From Candidatus Lightella neohaematopini (GTDB lineage: Bacteria > Pseudomonadota > Gammaproteobacteria > Enterobacterales > Enterobacteriaceae), in NCBI GenBank assembly GCA_025728315.1, contig JAOBJW010000001.1, forward strand, positions 1 to 64,000: DNA of 64,000 nt, given 5' to 3'. The notes under the pieces were generated by a model, which worked only from the letters and a program-made list of their open reading frames with translations, did not search any database and was not told where the DNA came from. Below are positions 1-11,627 of the stretch, one piece after another. Position 1 is the stretch's first letter; every line of letters starts with the position of its first letter. Position numbers and translations under genes: made by a program.

Positions 1-23
1 TGGCGTATAGTACGCTATTTTTT
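1..23 (+). terminator. Probable rho-independent terminator of a gene left of the window
   Basis: GCGTA (3-7) pairs perfectly with TACGC (11-15) around the loop TAG, extended by a G-T and a T-A pair, and is followed by six T at 18-23. The T run lies on the plus-strand side, so it would end a plus-strand gene lying to the left and converging on rpoC. The stem is short. The rest of 1-157 is AT-rich spacer downstream of rpoC with no recognisable gene. Confidence 0.45.
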
Positions 24-157
24 AGTTGTGTCAAGATATTTATCTTATATTTATAGTGAATTTTATATAGTAATATGTTAGTGAATATATTAATTATTAC
101 TAATATAACTAAATTAAAATATAATCAGAATTATTTATAATTAATTGATACAACATA

Positions 158-3100
158 CTATGAATTTTGATTAAGCAATTCAGTTAAATTGGCAGATGCT
201 TCATCAGCAGTAACTTTATGTTTACGACGACGATTACGTTCCTTATGATAAGCATAACCGGTACCAGCTGGAATTAGTCTACCAACAATAACATTTTCTT
301 TTAATCCATGTAATTCATCTATTTTACCACCAACTGCTGATTCAGTTAGTACTCTAGTAGTTTCTTGAAATGATGCTGCAGAAATAAATGATTCTGTTGT
401 CAATGATGCTTTTGTAATACCTAATAATTCTCTATTATATGTAATTTCTTTTTGTTTATTTTTTCTAAGTAAAATATTATTAATTTTAATTTTAGCATAT
501 TCTACTTGTTCACCACTTAAAAAATCAGAATCACCACCACTAATAATAGTAGCTTTACGTAACATTTGTCTAATAATTACTTCAATATGTTTATCATTAA
601 TTTTAACTCCTTGTAATCGGTAAACATCCTGTACTTCATTAACAATATACTTAGTTACTTCATGTATTCCTCTAAGACGTAATATATCTTGTGGAGCTTC
701 AGGACCATCAGAAATAATATCACCCTTTTCCACATATTCACCTTCGAAAACATTTAATTGTCTCCATTTAGGAATCATTTCTTCATGTTCACAGTTATTA
801 TTATTTGTTGATGTTATTATTAATCTTCTTTTTCCTTTTGTTTCTTTGCCAAATGAAATAATACCACTAATTTCTGCTAATATAGCTGATTCTTTAGGAC
901 GACGAGCTTCAAATAAATCAGCTACTCTAGGTAATCCACCAGTGATATCTTTAGTACTAATAGTAGCTTGAGGTACTTTCGCTAAAATGTCACCCTTATT
1001 AATTTTTGTACCATCTTCTAGTTGAATAATAGCTTTACCTGGTAAAAAATAATGAGCAGGTAAGTCTGTACCTGGTAATAAAATATCTTGCCCTAAATCA
1101 TTAATAATATGTAATGCTGGTCTTAAATCTTTATTACTACTAGTACGTTCAGCAGTATCTAGAACTATAATAGAAGTTAAACCAGTTAATTCATCAGTTT
1201 GTCTTATAATTGTTTGACCATCTATCATGTCAACAAACTTTATTATACCATTAACTTCTGTAAGTATTGGAATACTGTGAGGATCCCAATAAGCTATTAT
1301 TTCCCCTGATGTAATAAAATCACCATGATTTTTATTTATAGTAGCGCCATAAGGAACTTTATACTTTTCTTTAATACGACCTAATTTATCTATAATTTTT
1401 AATTCTGCATTACGAGAAGTAATAATTAATTTATTGGTAATATTTACTACCGATTTTGCATTTTCCAAATTCAAGAAACCACTATGTTTAATTTGTATAC
1501 TAGAGTCAACAGTTATTCTTGATGCAGCTCCACCTATATGAAAAGTACGCATGGTTAGTTGTGTTCCTGGTTCTCCTATAGATTGAGCAGCAATAACTCC
1601 AATAGCTTCTCCTTTATTTACTAAATTACCTCTAGCTAAATCTCTACCATAACATTTTGCGCATACACCAAAATTAGTATCACAAGTTACTACTGATCGT
1701 ACTTTTATGCTATCTACAGAATACTTATTTATTATATCGCAATGTGATTCATTTAATAAAGTACCAGATTGTATAAGTATATTATCAGTTCCAGGAATGT
1801 TAATATTATTAATTATTATACGTCCTAATACTCGTTCACTTAATGAATCTTTAATATCACTATCAGTAATAATATTAGTTAATGTAATACCATCGTTAGT
1901 ACCACAATCGTATTCTATAACTACTAAATCTTGAGCTACATCTACTAATCTTCTGGTTAAATAACCAGAATTAGCTGTTTTTAATGCAGTATCAGCTAAA
2001 CCTTTACGAGCACCATGTGTTGAAATAAAATATTGTAATACATTTAATCCTTCTCTAAAATTTGCAGTAATAGGTGTTTCTATAATAGAACCATCTGGTT
2101 TAGCCATTAATCCCCGCATACCAGCTAACTGTCTAATTTGTGCAGCAGAACCTCTAGCTCCTGAATCAGCCATCATAAAAATATTGTTAAATGATGCTTG
2201 ATATCTTTTTTTGCCAGTATTAGTGGTAATAATTTCTGTAGATAAGTTATCCATCATTGCTTTAGTTACACGTTCATTAGCAATAGTCCATATATCGATA
2301 ACTTTATTATATCTTTCACCAGCAGTTACTAATCCGGCTTGAAATTGTTCTTGAATTTCAGCTACTTCATTTTCTGCTTCGGATATTATTGAAGCTTTAT
2401 TTTTTGGTATTAAAATATCATCTATACCAACAGATACACCTGATTTAGCAGCATAAGCAAACCCAGTATACATAATTTGATCAGCAAATGTGACTGTTGC
2501 TTTTAATCCTAGTATTCTATAACATGTATTAATCATATTAGTAATTGCAGATTTTCCTAAAACTTGATTAATTAATTTAAAAGATAAACCTTTTGGAACA
2601 ATCATCCATAAAATTGCTCTTCCTATAGTAGTATTTACTATACTAATCTGCTTTATAAAATTGCCATTAATTAATTTATATTCACTAATTCTTACTTTTA
2701 CTTTAGCATGTAAATCAACTAATCCATTATGATACAAATACTCTGCCTCTTTTGGACCAGTAATAATCATATTTTCACCTTTACCTTGTACACAATCTTT
2801 TGTCATATAGTACAAACCTAATACAACATCTTGAGATGGAACAATAATAGGTTCACCATTAGCTGGTGATAATATATTATTAGTAGACATCATTAAAGCA
2901 CGTGCTTCTAATTGTGCTTCTAATGTTAAAGGAACATGAACAGCCATTTGATCACCATCAAAATCTGCATTATATGCAGCACATACTAATGGATGTAATT
3001 GAATAGCTTTTCCTTCGACTAATACTGGTTCAAATGCTTGAATACCTAAACGATGCAAAGTAGGAGCACGATTTAACATTACTGGATGTTCATGAATTAC

Positions 3101-4342
3101 TTCTTCTAAAATATCCCATACTACTGATTCTTCTTTTTCTACCATTTTTTTTGCGGCTTTAATAGTATTAGCTAATCCATTAATTTCTAATTTACCATAT
3201 ATAAATGGCTTAAATAATTCTAAGGCCATTTTTTTTGGTAATCCACACTGATGTAAACGTAAATATGGACCAACAGTAATTACTGATCTACCAGAATAAT
3301 CAACTCTTTTTCCCAATAAATTTTGACGGAATCTTCCTTGTTTACCTTTAATCATATCAGCTAATGATTTCAATGGTCTTTTATTTACTCCAGTAAGAAT
3401 TTTTCCTCGACGCCCATTATCCAATAATGCATCTACTGCTTCTTGTAACATACGTTTTTCATTACGAACTATAATATCAGGAGCTGATAAATCTAATAAT
3501 CGTTTTAAACGATTATTACGATTAATTACTCTTCTATATAAATCATTTAAATCAGAAGTAGCAAAACGACCACCGTCTAGTGGAACTAATGGTCTTAATT
3601 CAGGTGGTAATACTGGTAATACAGTTAATATCATCCATTCTGGCTTATTACCACTTTGAATAAATGATTCTAATAACTTAATACGTTTAGTAATTTTTTT
3701 TCTCTTAGTTTCAGAATTAACATTTTTTAATTCATTACGTAAAATATCACACTCATTTTTAAGATTAATTTCTTTTAATAAGAATTGTATAGCTTCAGCA
3801 CCTATTTTTGCATCAAAATCATTACCAAAATTTTCTAAAGCATTAATATATTGTTCTTCAGTTAAAATCTGTCGATACGATAGTTCTGATATATTAGTAT
3901 TAGTTACTATATAGGATTCAAAATACAAAATTTTTTCTATATCTTTTAGTGGCATATCTAAAATTAAACCAATACGAGATGGTAGTGATTTTAAAAACCA
4001 GGTATGAGCTATTGGTGATGCTAACTCAATATGTCCCATCCTTTCACGTCGAACTTTTGTTTGAGTTACTTCAACACCACATTTTTCACAAACTATACCT
4101 CTATGTTTTAAACGTTTGTATTTACCACATAAACATTCATAATCTTTAATAGGACCAAAGATACGAGCACAAAATAATCCATCACGTTCTGGTTTAAAAG
4201 TTCGATAATTAATTGTCTCTGGTTTTTTTACTTCACCAAACGACCATGAACGAATAACTTCTGGAGAAGCTAAAGAAATTTTAATTTTATCAAATTCATC
4301 GATAATATTCTTAAATTTTAAAGAATATGTAAATTTTTCCAC
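158..4342 (-). CDS. rpoC: DNA-directed RNA polymerase subunit beta-prime
   Basis: Catalytic clamp subunit of RNA polymerase, 1394 aa (E. coli 1407). The N-terminal zinc site is intact at C70, C72, C85 and C88. The magnesium-binding loop [14 protein letters not shown] lies near residue 455. The second cysteine cluster ([15 protein letters not shown]) comes before the trigger-loop segment [19 protein letters not shown]. The start codon is GTG at 4342, as in E. coli rpoC, with AAGGATAT just upstream. It follows rpoB by 30 nt and is the last gene of the block. The C-terminus is slightly shorter than in E. coli. Identification is certain. Confidence 0.99.
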   Translation of the reverse strand: MEKFTYSLKFKNIIDEFDKIKISLASPEVIRSWSFGEVKKPETINYRTFKPERDGLFCARIFGPIKDYECLCGKYKRLKHRGIVCEKCGVEVTQTKVRRERMGHIELASPIAHTWFLKSLPSRIGLILDMPLKDIEKILYFESYIVTNTNISELSYRQILTEEQYINALENFGNDFDAKIGAEAIQFLLKEINLKNECDILRNELKNVNSETKRKKITKRIKLLESFIQSGNKPEWMILTVLPVLPPELRPLVPLDGGRFATSDLNDLYRRVINRNNRLKRLLDLSAPDIIVRNEKRMLQEAVDALLDNGRRGKILTGVNKRPLKSLADMIKGKQGRFRQNLLGKRVDYSGRSVITVGPYLRLHQCGLPKKMALELFKPFIYGKLEINGLANTIKAAKKMVEKEESVVWDILEEVIHEHPVMLNRAPTLHRLGIQAFEPVLVEGKAIQLHPLVCAAYNADFDGDQMAVHVPLTLEAQLEARALMMSTNNILSPANGEPIIVPSQDVVLGLYYMTKDCVQGKGENMIITGPKEAEYLYHNGLVDLHAKVKVRISEYKLINGNFIKQISIVNTTIGRAILWMIVPKGLSFKLINQVLGKSAITNMINTCYRILGLKATVTFADQIMYTGFAYAAKSGVSVGIDDILIPKNKASIISEAENEVAEIQEQFQAGLVTAGERYNKVIDIWTIANERVTKAMMDNLSTEIITTNTGKKRYQASFNNIFMMADSGARGSAAQIRQLAGMRGLMAKPDGSIIETPITANFREGLNVLQYFISTHGARKGLADTALKTANSGYLTRRLVDVAQDLVVIEYDCGTNDGITLTNIITDSDIKDSLSERVLGRIIINNINIPGTDNILIQSGTLLNESHCDIINKYSVDSIKVRSVVTCDTNFGVCAKCYGRDLARGNLVNKGEAIGVIAAQSIGEPGTQLTMRTFHIGGAASRITVDSSIQIKHSGFLNLENAKSVVNITNKLIITSRNAELKIIDKLGRIKEKYKVPYGATINKNHGDFITSGEIIAYWDPHSIPILTEVNGIIKFVDMIDGQTIIRQTDELTGLTSIIVLDTAERTSSNKDLRPALHIINDLGQDILLPGTDLPAHYFLPGKAIIQLEDGTKINKGDILAKVPQATISTKDITGGLPRVADLFEARRPKESAILAEISGIISFGKETKGKRRLIITSTNNNNCEHEEMIPKWRQLNVFEGEYVEKGDIISDGPEAPQDILRLRGIHEVTKYIVNEVQDVYRLQGVKINDKHIEVIIRQMLRKATIISGGDSDFLSGEQVEYAKIKINNILLRKNKQKEITYNRELLGITKASLTTESFISAASFQETTRVLTESAVGGKIDELHGLKENVIVGRLIPAGTGYAYHKERNRRRKHKVTADEASANLTELLNQNS

Positions 4343-4372
4343 TAAATATATCCTTTATAATATTATAAATAA

Positions 4373-7300
4373 TTAATTTTCTTCTAGTTCTATATTAATA
4401 GCTAAAGAACGTATTTCTTTTAGTAATACATTAAATGATTCAGGTATATTAGGCTCCATAGTATGATTATTATCTACTATATTTTTATACATCTTTGTTC
4501 TTCCACTAACATCATCTGATTTAACGGTTAACATCTCTTGCAATGTATATGCAGCTCCATATGCTTCTAATGCCCAAACCTCCATCTCACCAAATCTTTG
4601 ACCACCAAACTGAGCCTTACCACCTAATGGTTGTTGGGTTACTAAACTATAAGATCCAGTAGAACGAGCATGCATTTTATCATCTACTAAATGATTTAAT
4701 TTTAACATATACATATATCCAACAGTTACTGGTCGCTCAAATTTTTCTCCTGTTCTACCGTCAAATAGAGTAATCTGCCCTGATGTAGCTATATTAGCTA
4801 ATTTTAGTAGCTGTTTTATTTCTTCTTCTTTAGCTCCATCAAATACTGGAGTAGCAATTGGTATACCGTTTTGCAAACTTCTCGCTAACTTAATTATATC
4901 ATTATTTGATAAATTATCCAAATTTACTTTTTGTCTCGTACTATTACCAATATCATAAACTTGTTGTATAAAATCTTTTATCTCTAATATATTAGAGTTT
5001 TGCTTTAACATATTATGAATTTTATTACCAATACATTTTGCTGCCATACCTAGGTGAGTTTCTAAGATTTGACCAATATTCATACGTGATGGTACACCTA
5101 ATGGATTTAATACAATATCAACTGGTACTCCATTTTCATCATAAGGCATATCTTCGACAGGACAAATCTTAGAAATTACTCCCTTATTACCATGACGACC
5201 AGCCATTTTATCTCCAGGTTGAATATATCTTTTTACTGCTAAGTATATCTTAACTATTTTTAATATTCCAGGAGCTAAATCATCACCTTGAGTTATTTTT
5301 TTTATTTTTAATTTTAATTGTTTATCAAAATTATTTTTTATGTTATTAAATTGTTTATGAAGTATAGATAATTTCTGTTTATCATTAGCGCTTTTAATAT
5401 TAATATCAAACCATTTATCTTTAGGTATTTTATTAATTAGTTCCGGTTTAATATTATTATCTATTAGTAGATTATACACAAAAGTAAATAAATTATGTTC
5501 TAGTACTTGTAATTCTTCAATAAGAGCTTTTTTTGTGTTTTCTATTTTATTATTTTCGATTTCTAAAGTACGTTTATCCTTTTTTATACCATCTCTAGTA
5601 AATATTTGTACATCAATTACAGTACCAAAAACTCCATTTGGAACTCTTAAAGAAGAATCTTTTACATCTGATGCCTTTTCTCCAAAAATAGCTCTAAGTA
5701 GTTTTTCTTCAGGTGTTAACTGAGTTTCACCTTTAGGTGTAACTTTACCAACTAAAATATCTCCACCAGTTACTTCAGCACCAACATATACTATGCCTGA
5801 TTCATCTAATTTAGATAATGCAGATTCACTTACATTAGGAATATCTGATGTAATATCTTCTGCCCCTAATTTAGTATCTCTAGCTATACAAGATAGCTCT
5901 TGAATGTGAATAGTAGTAAATCTATCTTTTTGTACCACTTTTTCAGAAATTAACATCGAATCCTCGAAATTATATCCATTCCACGGCATAAAAGCAATAC
6001 GCATATTTTGTCCCAAAGCTAATTCACCTAAATTTGTAGCTGGACCATCAGCTAATACATCACCTTTATTAACTGTGTCACCAATATTTACACAAGGAAT
6101 TTGATTAATACAAGTATTTTGATTAGAACGGGTATATTTTATTAAGTTATATATATCAATACCAATATCATTACAGTTTACATCATTTGAATTAACTTTA
6201 ATAATAATTTTTGTCGCATCTATATATTGGACTATACCGCTTCTATTAGCTATGATTGTTACTCCAGAATCTGCCGCAACAATACGTTCCATTCCAGTAC
6301 CAACTAACGGAGCTTCTGTTTTTAACGTAGGTATTGCTTGACGTTGCATATTAGCTCCCATTAAAGCTCTATTTGCATCATCATGTTCCAAAAATGGTAT
6401 TAATGATGCACCAACAGAAACTATTTGTTGAGTTGAAACGTCCATATAATTAACCTGTTTTTTAGCAAATAAACTAGATTCACCTTTATTGCGACAAATA
6501 ATAAATTCATCAATAAAATGACCATTACTATCTATATTGGTATTAGCTTGTGCTATTATATAATTAGTTTCTTCTATTGCAGATAAATAATGAATATCGT
6601 TAGATACAATACCATTTTTTACAACACGATATGGTGTTTCAAGAAAACCATAATTATTAATACGAGCATATACAGATAATGAGTTAATTAATCCTATATT
6701 AGGTCCTTCTGGTGTTTCTATAGGACAAACACGTCCATAATGAGTAGGATGAACATCTCTTACTTCAAACCCAGCTCGTTCTCTTGTTAAACCACCAGGT
6801 CCTAAAGCAGATATACGTCTCTTATGAGTTATTTCTGATAATGGATTATTTTGATCCATAAATTGTGACAATTGACTAGACCCAAAAAATTCTTTTATTG
6901 CAGCAGAAATTGGTTTAGCATTTATAAGTTCTTGAGGCATTAAATTATTTAAGTCTCCAATAGATAATCTTTCCTTAACAGTTTTTTCTACTCTAAGTAA
7001 ACCAATACGAAATTGATTTTCTGCCATTTCTCCTACAGAACGAATACGTCGATTACCTAAATGATCGATATCATCTACTTCCCCTTTTCCATTTCTAATA
7101 TCTATTAACTTTTTTATTACTAATATAATATCTCTTTTAGTAAGTAACCCATTATTATAATCTTCATTACATGAAAGAGATTTATTAAATTTCATTCTCC
7201 CAACTAAAGATAAATCATATCGGTCAGGAGAAAAGAATATATTATTAAACATATTTTCAATTGTATCTTTAGTTGGAGGTTCACCTGGTCTGATAACACG

Positions 7301-8407
7301 ATATATTTCTGTTAAGGCTGTGATACGATCATAAGTTGGATCAATTTTAATAGTTTCTGATATAAATGCACCATGATCTAAATCATTGGTAAAAATTGTT
7401 TCTATTTGAGAATAGTTAGAATAACTAAGTCTTTTTAATACTTCTAAAGTAATTTTAGTATTTGCTTGTACTATTAATTTTTTATTATTATCAAAATAAT
7501 CTTTAGCTAATATTTTACCAATAATATAATCAACTGGTATTTCTATTTCACTTACATGATCATTTATTAATGACTTAATATGATTATAAGTAATTCTTCT
7601 ACCTTGTTTAACATAAACAATACCATTATATTTTATATCAAATAATGCAGTTTCACCTCTTAATCTTTCTGGTACTAGTATCATTTTAATTTTACTATTA
7701 TTAATATTGTAAACTACTTTATCAAAAAATATATCTAGTATTTGATTATTATCATAACCTAAAGCATGTAATAATACAGTAACAGGTAACTTTCTTCTTC
7801 TATCAATACGTACAAATAAGTTATCTTTAGAATCAAATTCAAAATCCAACCAAGAACCTCTATAAGGAATAATACGAGCATTGTACAGTATCTTACCAGA
7901 AGAATGAGTTTTTCCTTTATCACTATCAAAAAATACTCCAGGACTACGATGTAATTGCGATACTACAACTCGTTCAATACCATTAATAATGAAAGTACCA
8001 CTATTTGTCATTAATGGAATTTCTCCCATATAAACTTCTTGTTCCTTTTCATATTTAATTTTATTATTTAATGTATCATTATCATAAACTATTAAACGTA
8101 ATTTAACTTTTAGTGAAGCTGAATAAGTCATACCCCGTGTCTTACATTCATTAATATCAAAAATTGGTTGTTCAATATAATAACTATAATATTCTAATAT
8201 TGCATTTTTACTATAATTTTTGATAGGAAAAATAGAACGAAAAACTGATTCTAAACCAACCTTACCATTAGGATCATATTCAATAAATTTCTTAAAAGAT
8301 TTTAGTTGAATAGATAAAAGATATGGTACATCTAATATTTGTTGTCTTTTACCAAAATCTTTACGGATTCTTATTTTTTCAGCATTAGAATATAACATAT
8401 TATTCAC
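4373..8407 (-). CDS. rpoB: DNA-directed RNA polymerase subunit beta
   Basis: Beta subunit, 1344 aa (E. coli 1342), forming with beta-prime the active centre cleft. The rifampicin-pocket segment [20 protein letters not shown] and the following [19 protein letters not shown] match my memory of the susceptible E. coli sequence, so no resistance substitution is visible. The region [12 protein letters not shown] carries the two conserved active-site lysines. It is translated after rplL across a 67-nt spacer and before rpoC across 30 nt, the usual rif-operon order. Full length. Confidence 0.99.
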   Translation of the reverse strand: MNNMLYSNAEKIRIRKDFGKRQQILDVPYLLSIQLKSFKKFIEYDPNGKVGLESVFRSIFPIKNYSKNAILEYYSYYIEQPIFDINECKTRGMTYSASLKVKLRLIVYDNDTLNNKIKYEKEQEVYMGEIPLMTNSGTFIINGIERVVVSQLHRSPGVFFDSDKGKTHSSGKILYNARIIPYRGSWLDFEFDSKDNLFVRIDRRRKLPVTVLLHALGYDNNQILDIFFDKVVYNINNSKIKMILVPERLRGETALFDIKYNGIVYVKQGRRITYNHIKSLINDHVSEIEIPVDYIIGKILAKDYFDNNKKLIVQANTKITLEVLKRLSYSNYSQIETIFTNDLDHGAFISETIKIDPTYDRITALTEIYRVIRPGEPPTKDTIENMFNNIFFSPDRYDLSLVGRMKFNKSLSCNEDYNNGLLTKRDIILVIKKLIDIRNGKGEVDDIDHLGNRRIRSVGEMAENQFRIGLLRVEKTVKERLSIGDLNNLMPQELINAKPISAAIKEFFGSSQLSQFMDQNNPLSEITHKRRISALGPGGLTRERAGFEVRDVHPTHYGRVCPIETPEGPNIGLINSLSVYARINNYGFLETPYRVVKNGIVSNDIHYLSAIEETNYIIAQANTNIDSNGHFIDEFIICRNKGESSLFAKKQVNYMDVSTQQIVSVGASLIPFLEHDDANRALMGANMQRQAIPTLKTEAPLVGTGMERIVAADSGVTIIANRSGIVQYIDATKIIIKVNSNDVNCNDIGIDIYNLIKYTRSNQNTCINQIPCVNIGDTVNKGDVLADGPATNLGELALGQNMRIAFMPWNGYNFEDSMLISEKVVQKDRFTTIHIQELSCIARDTKLGAEDITSDIPNVSESALSKLDESGIVYVGAEVTGGDILVGKVTPKGETQLTPEEKLLRAIFGEKASDVKDSSLRVPNGVFGTVIDVQIFTRDGIKKDKRTLEIENNKIENTKKALIEELQVLEHNLFTFVYNLLIDNNIKPELINKIPKDKWFDINIKSANDKQKLSILHKQFNNIKNNFDKQLKLKIKKITQGDDLAPGILKIVKIYLAVKRYIQPGDKMAGRHGNKGVISKICPVEDMPYDENGVPVDIVLNPLGVPSRMNIGQILETHLGMAAKCIGNKIHNMLKQNSNILEIKDFIQQVYDIGNSTRQKVNLDNLSNNDIIKLARSLQNGIPIATPVFDGAKEEEIKQLLKLANIATSGQITLFDGRTGEKFERPVTVGYMYMLKLNHLVDDKMHARSTGSYSLVTQQPLGGKAQFGGQRFGEMEVWALEAYGAAYTLQEMLTVKSDDVSGRTKMYKNIVDNNHTMEPNIPESFNVLLKEIRSLAINIELEEN

Positions 8408-8474
8408 CTATTATATTAGTAAACAAATAGTACTGTAAGTTGTTCGTAATACGAATTCTATTTTTTTGATTATT

Positions 8475-8840
8475 TTACTTTATCGTAACAGAAGCACCAA
8501 CTTTTTCCAAATCCTGTTTTATACTATTTGCATCAATTTTGCTTAATGAATCTTTTATTAGTACTGGAGCTGATTCAACTAAATCTTTTGCTTCTTTTAA
8601 ACCTAATCCAGTAATACTACGAACTACTTTAATAACAGAAATTTTATTTGTACCAATTTTGTCTAGAAATACACTAAATTCTGTTTGTTCTTCTGGTACT
8701 TCGGTAGTATTTACAATACTATTGCTTATAGCACTAGTTACAATATTAAATTTTTTTTCTAACATAGATATTAATTCACTTATATCAGTTATTGACATAT
8801 TACTAATTGCATCTATGATATTTTCTTTAGAAATAGACAT
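8475..8840 (-). CDS. rplL: 50S ribosomal protein L7/L12
   Basis: Stalk protein that binds elongation factors, 121 aa as in E. coli. It has an N-terminal dimerisation helix pair, a flexible hinge near residues 36-52, and a C-terminal factor-binding domain with ITGLGLKEAKDLVESAP. The hinge is unusual: the normally Ala/Val/Gly-rich linker is replaced by Ser, Asn, Thr and Ile. It lies 24 nt after rplJ. The 67-nt spacer to rpoB holds only a 5-bp hairpin (TTCGT/ACGAA, 8443-8455) where E. coli has an attenuator and an RNase III site, so regulation there looks reduced. Confidence 0.98.
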   Translation of the reverse strand: MSISKENIIDAISNMSITDISELISMLEKKFNIVTSAISNSIVNTTEVPEEQTEFSVFLDKIGTNKISVIKVVRSITGLGLKEAKDLVESAPVLIKDSLSKIDANSIKQDLEKVGASVTIK

Positions 8841-8864
8841 AATAATCCTTAATTTATAATGTAA

Positions 8865-9350
8865 TTAATTATTTTTTATAAAATTTAATACTCTAAGTAA
8901 TCTTAATAAAGAAACTTCTTTTAATAATTTAATAATATTAATAATAGCTTCTTCATATGTTGGCATATTAACTAAATAGTTTATTTTTGATGTATGTATA
9001 ATATTACCATTAAAACATGCTAATTTTATTTTTAGTTTAGTATTTTTAGAAAAATTATATAATAAACGTGCGGCAATACCAGGATGTTTAGATGAACAAG
9101 CAATTAATGTTGGTCCATTAAATAAATTAAATAAACATTTAAAATTATTATTTTCTTTAACAACACGATTAATTAAAGTATTTTTTATTATAAAAATACT
9201 AATATTTTGTTGATATGCATTTTTTCTCAGAAAATTAATTTCATTTGCATTAACACCATGATAATCAGCAACAACAACAGATAATGCATTAATAAATAAT
9301 TTATGAATATTATTTATAATATTAGATTTTTCATTAATATTTAAAATCAT
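8865..9350 (-). CDS. rplJ: 50S ribosomal protein L10
   Basis: Stalk base protein that anchors L7/L12 dimers to 23S rRNA, 161 aa (E. coli 165). The N-terminal rRNA-binding part keeps the family segments LSVVVADYHGV and FNGPTLIACSSKHPGIAARL. The C-terminal helix that carries L12 (LPTYEEAI region onward in E. coli; here MPTYEEAIINIIKLLKE) is present. It lies between rplA (62 nt upstream) and rplL (24 nt downstream), the standard order. Sequence drift towards Ile, Asn and Lys is strong but identity is secure. Confidence 0.97.
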   Translation of the reverse strand: MILNINEKSNIINNIHKLFINALSVVVADYHGVNANEINFLRKNAYQQNISIFIIKNTLINRVVKENNNFKCLFNLFNGPTLIACSSKHPGIAARLLYNFSKNTKLKIKLACFNGNIIHTSKINYLVNMPTYEEAIINIIKLLKEVSLLRLLRVLNFIKNN

Positions 9351-9412
9351 AACTCTTATTATATAAAATAATTATTAATTAAAATTATACTTTGTTAAAA
9401 AATTTATAAACA

Positions 9413-10120
9413 TTATTTATTTTTTAGTATACTTAAAAAATTAATATTAATACCAACACCCATAGTTGTAGATAGATGTACCCGACTTATTAAGTTATTT
9501 TTATTTATGATAAATTTACTTTTAATTATTGATAACATTAATGTTTTTAAATTTTCTATTATTTTATCTTTACTAAAATTTATTCTACCTATAGAAGCGT
9601 GTATAATTCCATATTTATCATTGTAATAAATAATCTTTCCTAATTTTATTTCATTAATTACTGCAATAATATCATTAGTAACAGTACCTAACTTAGGATT
9701 AGGCATAATATTCCTTGGTCCTAATATGTTACCTAATTTACTAACCAATGGCATAGCATCTGGTGATGCTATAACAAAATTTATTTTTTCTTTTTTATGA
9801 TTTTTTATATAAGAAAATAATTCCTCCATACCAATCATGGTAATGCCAATCTTTTTAATTGATTTAATTTGTTCTTTATCTTGAGTAAAAACTGCTATTT
9901 TCATTATTTGACCGTTACTATGAGGTAAAATAACTGTATTTTTAATATTATGATCTATTTTTTTAGTATTAATATTAAGTTTTATAGCAACATCAATACT
10001 CTCAATAAATTTAACAGTATTATTTTCTTTTAAAATATCAATTGCTTGATTAATTTCATAGCATCTGTTGCTATCTATCTTTTTATATAAATTATTCATT
10101 CTTTTACTTATTTTACTCAT
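9413..10120 (-). CDS. rplA: 50S ribosomal protein L1
   Basis: L1 stalk protein acting in E-site tRNA release and, in E. coli, translational repressor of the L11 operon; 235 aa. Family landmarks are SPDAMPLVSKLGNILGPR and IMPNPKLGTVT. I start it at ATG 10120 (MSKISKRM, aligning with E. coli MAKLTKRM). The longer reading frame begins at TTG 10123 and adds nothing conserved. The ATG overlaps the end of rplK by 8 nt (ATGAGTAA), so the two are probably translationally coupled. Confidence 0.97.
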   Translation of the reverse strand: MSKISKRMNNLYKKIDSNRCYEINQAIDILKENNTVKFIESIDVAIKLNINTKKIDHNIKNTVILPHSNGQIMKIAVFTQDKEQIKSIKKIGITMIGMEELFSYIKNHKKEKINFVIASPDAMPLVSKLGNILGPRNIMPNPKLGTVTNDIIAVINEIKLGKIIYYNDKYGIIHASIGRINFSKDKIIENLKTLMLSIIKSKFIINKNNLISRVHLSTTMGVGININFLSILKNK

Positions 10121-10541
10121 CAATAGTTATTCCCATGGATGTAGCTGAACCAATAATAGATTTAATTACTGATTCTAACTTAACAGTATTCATATCTTTT
10201 ATTTTTAATTGAGCAATTTCTTTTATCATGCTATAACTAACTTTACCCACTATATCCCATCCTGGTTTTTTAGAACCTATTTCTATATTAATTATTTGTT
10301 TTAACAAAAAAGTAACTGGTGGGCTTTTACATATAAAAGTAAAAGAATTATCAGTATAAACTGTTATTATAGTAGGTAATGGAGTATTATTTTTTATTCC
10401 GGAAGTCATATTGTTAAACTTTTTACAAAATTCCATAATATTAACTCCATGTTGTCCTAAAGCAGGACCAATTGGTGGAGATGGGGTAGCTACTCCAGAT
10501 GGTATTTGTAATTTAACTATAGATTTTATTTTTTTAGCCAT
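10113..10541 (-). CDS. rplK: 50S ribosomal protein L11
   Basis: Binds the GTPase-associated centre of 23S rRNA, 142 aa as in E. coli. The N-terminal proline-rich segment GVATPSPPIGPALGQHGVNI is intact, as is the C-terminal rRNA-binding domain ending GSATSMGITIDE. It opens the L11-L1 pair and its last 8 nt are shared with rplA. The 67-nt spacer upstream holds a 9-bp AT hairpin but no clear L1-binding motif, so feedback control by L1 cannot be claimed from sequence. Confidence 0.98.
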   Translation of the reverse strand: MAKKIKSIVKLQIPSGVATPSPPIGPALGQHGVNIMEFCKKFNNMTSGIKNNTPLPTIITVYTDNSFTFICKSPPVTFLLKQIINIEIGSKKPGWDIVGKVSYSMIKEIAQLKIKDMNTVKLESVIKSIIGSATSMGITIDE

Positions 10542-10583
10542 AAAATTTAAATATAAGTAATATTATTATAAAATACTTATTAA

Positions 10584-10606
10584 TATAATAACATATAGTT
10601 ATTATA
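10584..10606 (-). other. AT-rich hairpin between nusG and rplK
   Basis: TATAATAAC (10584-10592) pairs with GTTATTATA (10598-10606) around ATATA, a perfect 9-bp stem. In the minus-strand transcript it lies after nusG and just ahead of rplK, and no clean U-run follows. It could be a weak terminator of secE-nusG, a processing site, or chance in this AT-rich DNA. Confidence 0.25.
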
Positions 10607-10608
10607 TA

Positions 10609-11154
10609 TCAATTTTTTTCTACTTGCGCAAAATCTAATTCTACTGGAGTAGATCTTCCAAAAATAGACACAGATACTTTTAATCTGCTTTTTTCATAAT
10701 CTACTTCTTCTACTATTCCATTAAAATCAGAAAATGGTCCATGATTTACTCTTACTAATTCACCTAATTCAAATATTACTTTTGGTTTTGGTTTATCACC
10801 TGCTTTTTGTAACCTATCAATAATAATTTTGATTTCTTTATTACTTATTGGTGTAGGACGATCAGAATGTCCACCTACAAATCCCATAACTTTTGGTACA
10901 CTACGAACTAAATACCAACTGTCATTATTTAATATCATTTGTACTAGTATATACCCAGGAAAAAATTTTCTTTCACTTTTACGTCTTTGTCCACGTTTTA
11001 TTTCTACCACTTCTTCTGTAGGAACTATAACATCGCCAAATAATTGTTCCATTTTATATAACTTAATATATTCCTTAATAGATAAGGATACTTTTTTTTC
11101 AAAACCAGAAAAGACTTGAATTACATACCAATTTTTTGTAGCAGACATATTCAT
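10609..11154 (-). CDS. nusG: Transcription termination/antitermination protein NusG
   Basis: Pausing and Rho-cofactor protein that links RNA polymerase to the ribosome; 181 aa, equal to E. coli. The NGN domain has [14 protein letters not shown] near the N-terminus and [16 protein letters not shown]; the C-terminal KOW domain has [20 protein letters not shown]. The ATG at 11154 sits 1 nt after the secE stop. A second ATG at 11148 (MSATKNW) fits E. coli equally well, so the exact start is open by two codons. Expected secE-nusG order. Confidence 0.98.
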   Translation of the reverse strand: MNMSATKNWYVIQVFSGFEKKVSLSIKEYIKLYKMEQLFGDVIVPTEEVVEIKRGQRRKSERKFFPGYILVQMILNNDSWYLVRSVPKVMGFVGGHSDRPTPISNKEIKIIIDRLQKAGDKPKPKVIFELGELVRVNHGPFSDFNGIVEEVDYEKSRLKVSVSIFGRSTPVELDFAQVEKN

Positions 11155-11155
11155 A

Positions 11156-11518
11156 CTATACTTTTAATTTAGTAATAAATGAAATAATATTGATTAATAA
11201 TGTATCTAATCCCCATATTATTAACGATATTATAACTGTTACTATAGTAATAATTATCGTTATACTTATTGTATCTTTATAACTAGGCCAGCTAACTTGT
11301 TTTAATTCTTTATAAGATTGTATTAAGATCCTTATTATATCATTCTTTTTTAAGAAATATAATATCATAACACTAATAATAATTATAATAAATGTTATAC
11401 ATAAATTACTATAGTAATTAAATATTATAAACATAATTAATAATATTATCAGTGTAGTAATAAGTAGTTTTTTTATATGTTTTTTAAGAAAATTTACTGT
11501 ATTAGTTTTTATAAACAT
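11156..11518 (-). CDS. secE: Preprotein translocase subunit SecE
   Basis: Essential small subunit of the SecYEG channel in the inner membrane, 120 aa (E. coli 127). I see three hydrophobic segments at about 17-32, 36-55 and 92-115, as in the enterobacterial three-span form. The conserved cytoplasmic amphipathic helix and hinge, [15 protein letters not shown], comes before the last span, which contains the typical SLIIWGLD. It lies between tuf and nusG. Its partner secY is in this window at 32 kb. Confidence 0.96.
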   Translation of the reverse strand: MFIKTNTVNFLKKHIKKLLITTLIILLIMFIIFNYYSNLCITFIIIIISVMILYFLKKNDIIRILIQSYKELKQVSWPSYKDTISITIIITIVTVIISLIIWGLDTLLINIISFITKLKV

Positions 11519-11556
11519 TTAAGTATTTTAGTAAAAATTTATACACACCAAATACA

Positions 11557-11579
11557 AGTACCTAATTTATTTAGGTACT
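11557..11579 (-). terminator. Hairpin downstream of tuf (possible terminator or processing site)
   Basis: AGTACCTAA (11557-11565) pairs perfectly with TTAGGTACT (11571-11579), loop TTTAT. It sits in the 109-nt spacer between the tuf stop and secE and is GC-richer than its surroundings. After it the minus-strand transcript reads TGTATTTGGTG, not a clean U-run, so termination may be partial and secE may be read through. In E. coli tufB is followed directly by secE. Confidence 0.5.
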
Positions 11580-11627
11580 CATAAAAGTAAGTAATTAATA
11601 TTTATTTTTAGTAAATAATATAATTTA

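Noticed and set aside
11519..11627. tRNA genes upstream of secE as in the E. coli tufB operon
   Set aside because: The spacer is 109 nt of AT-rich sequence with one hairpin; no cloverleaf or TTCGA-type T-loop is present.
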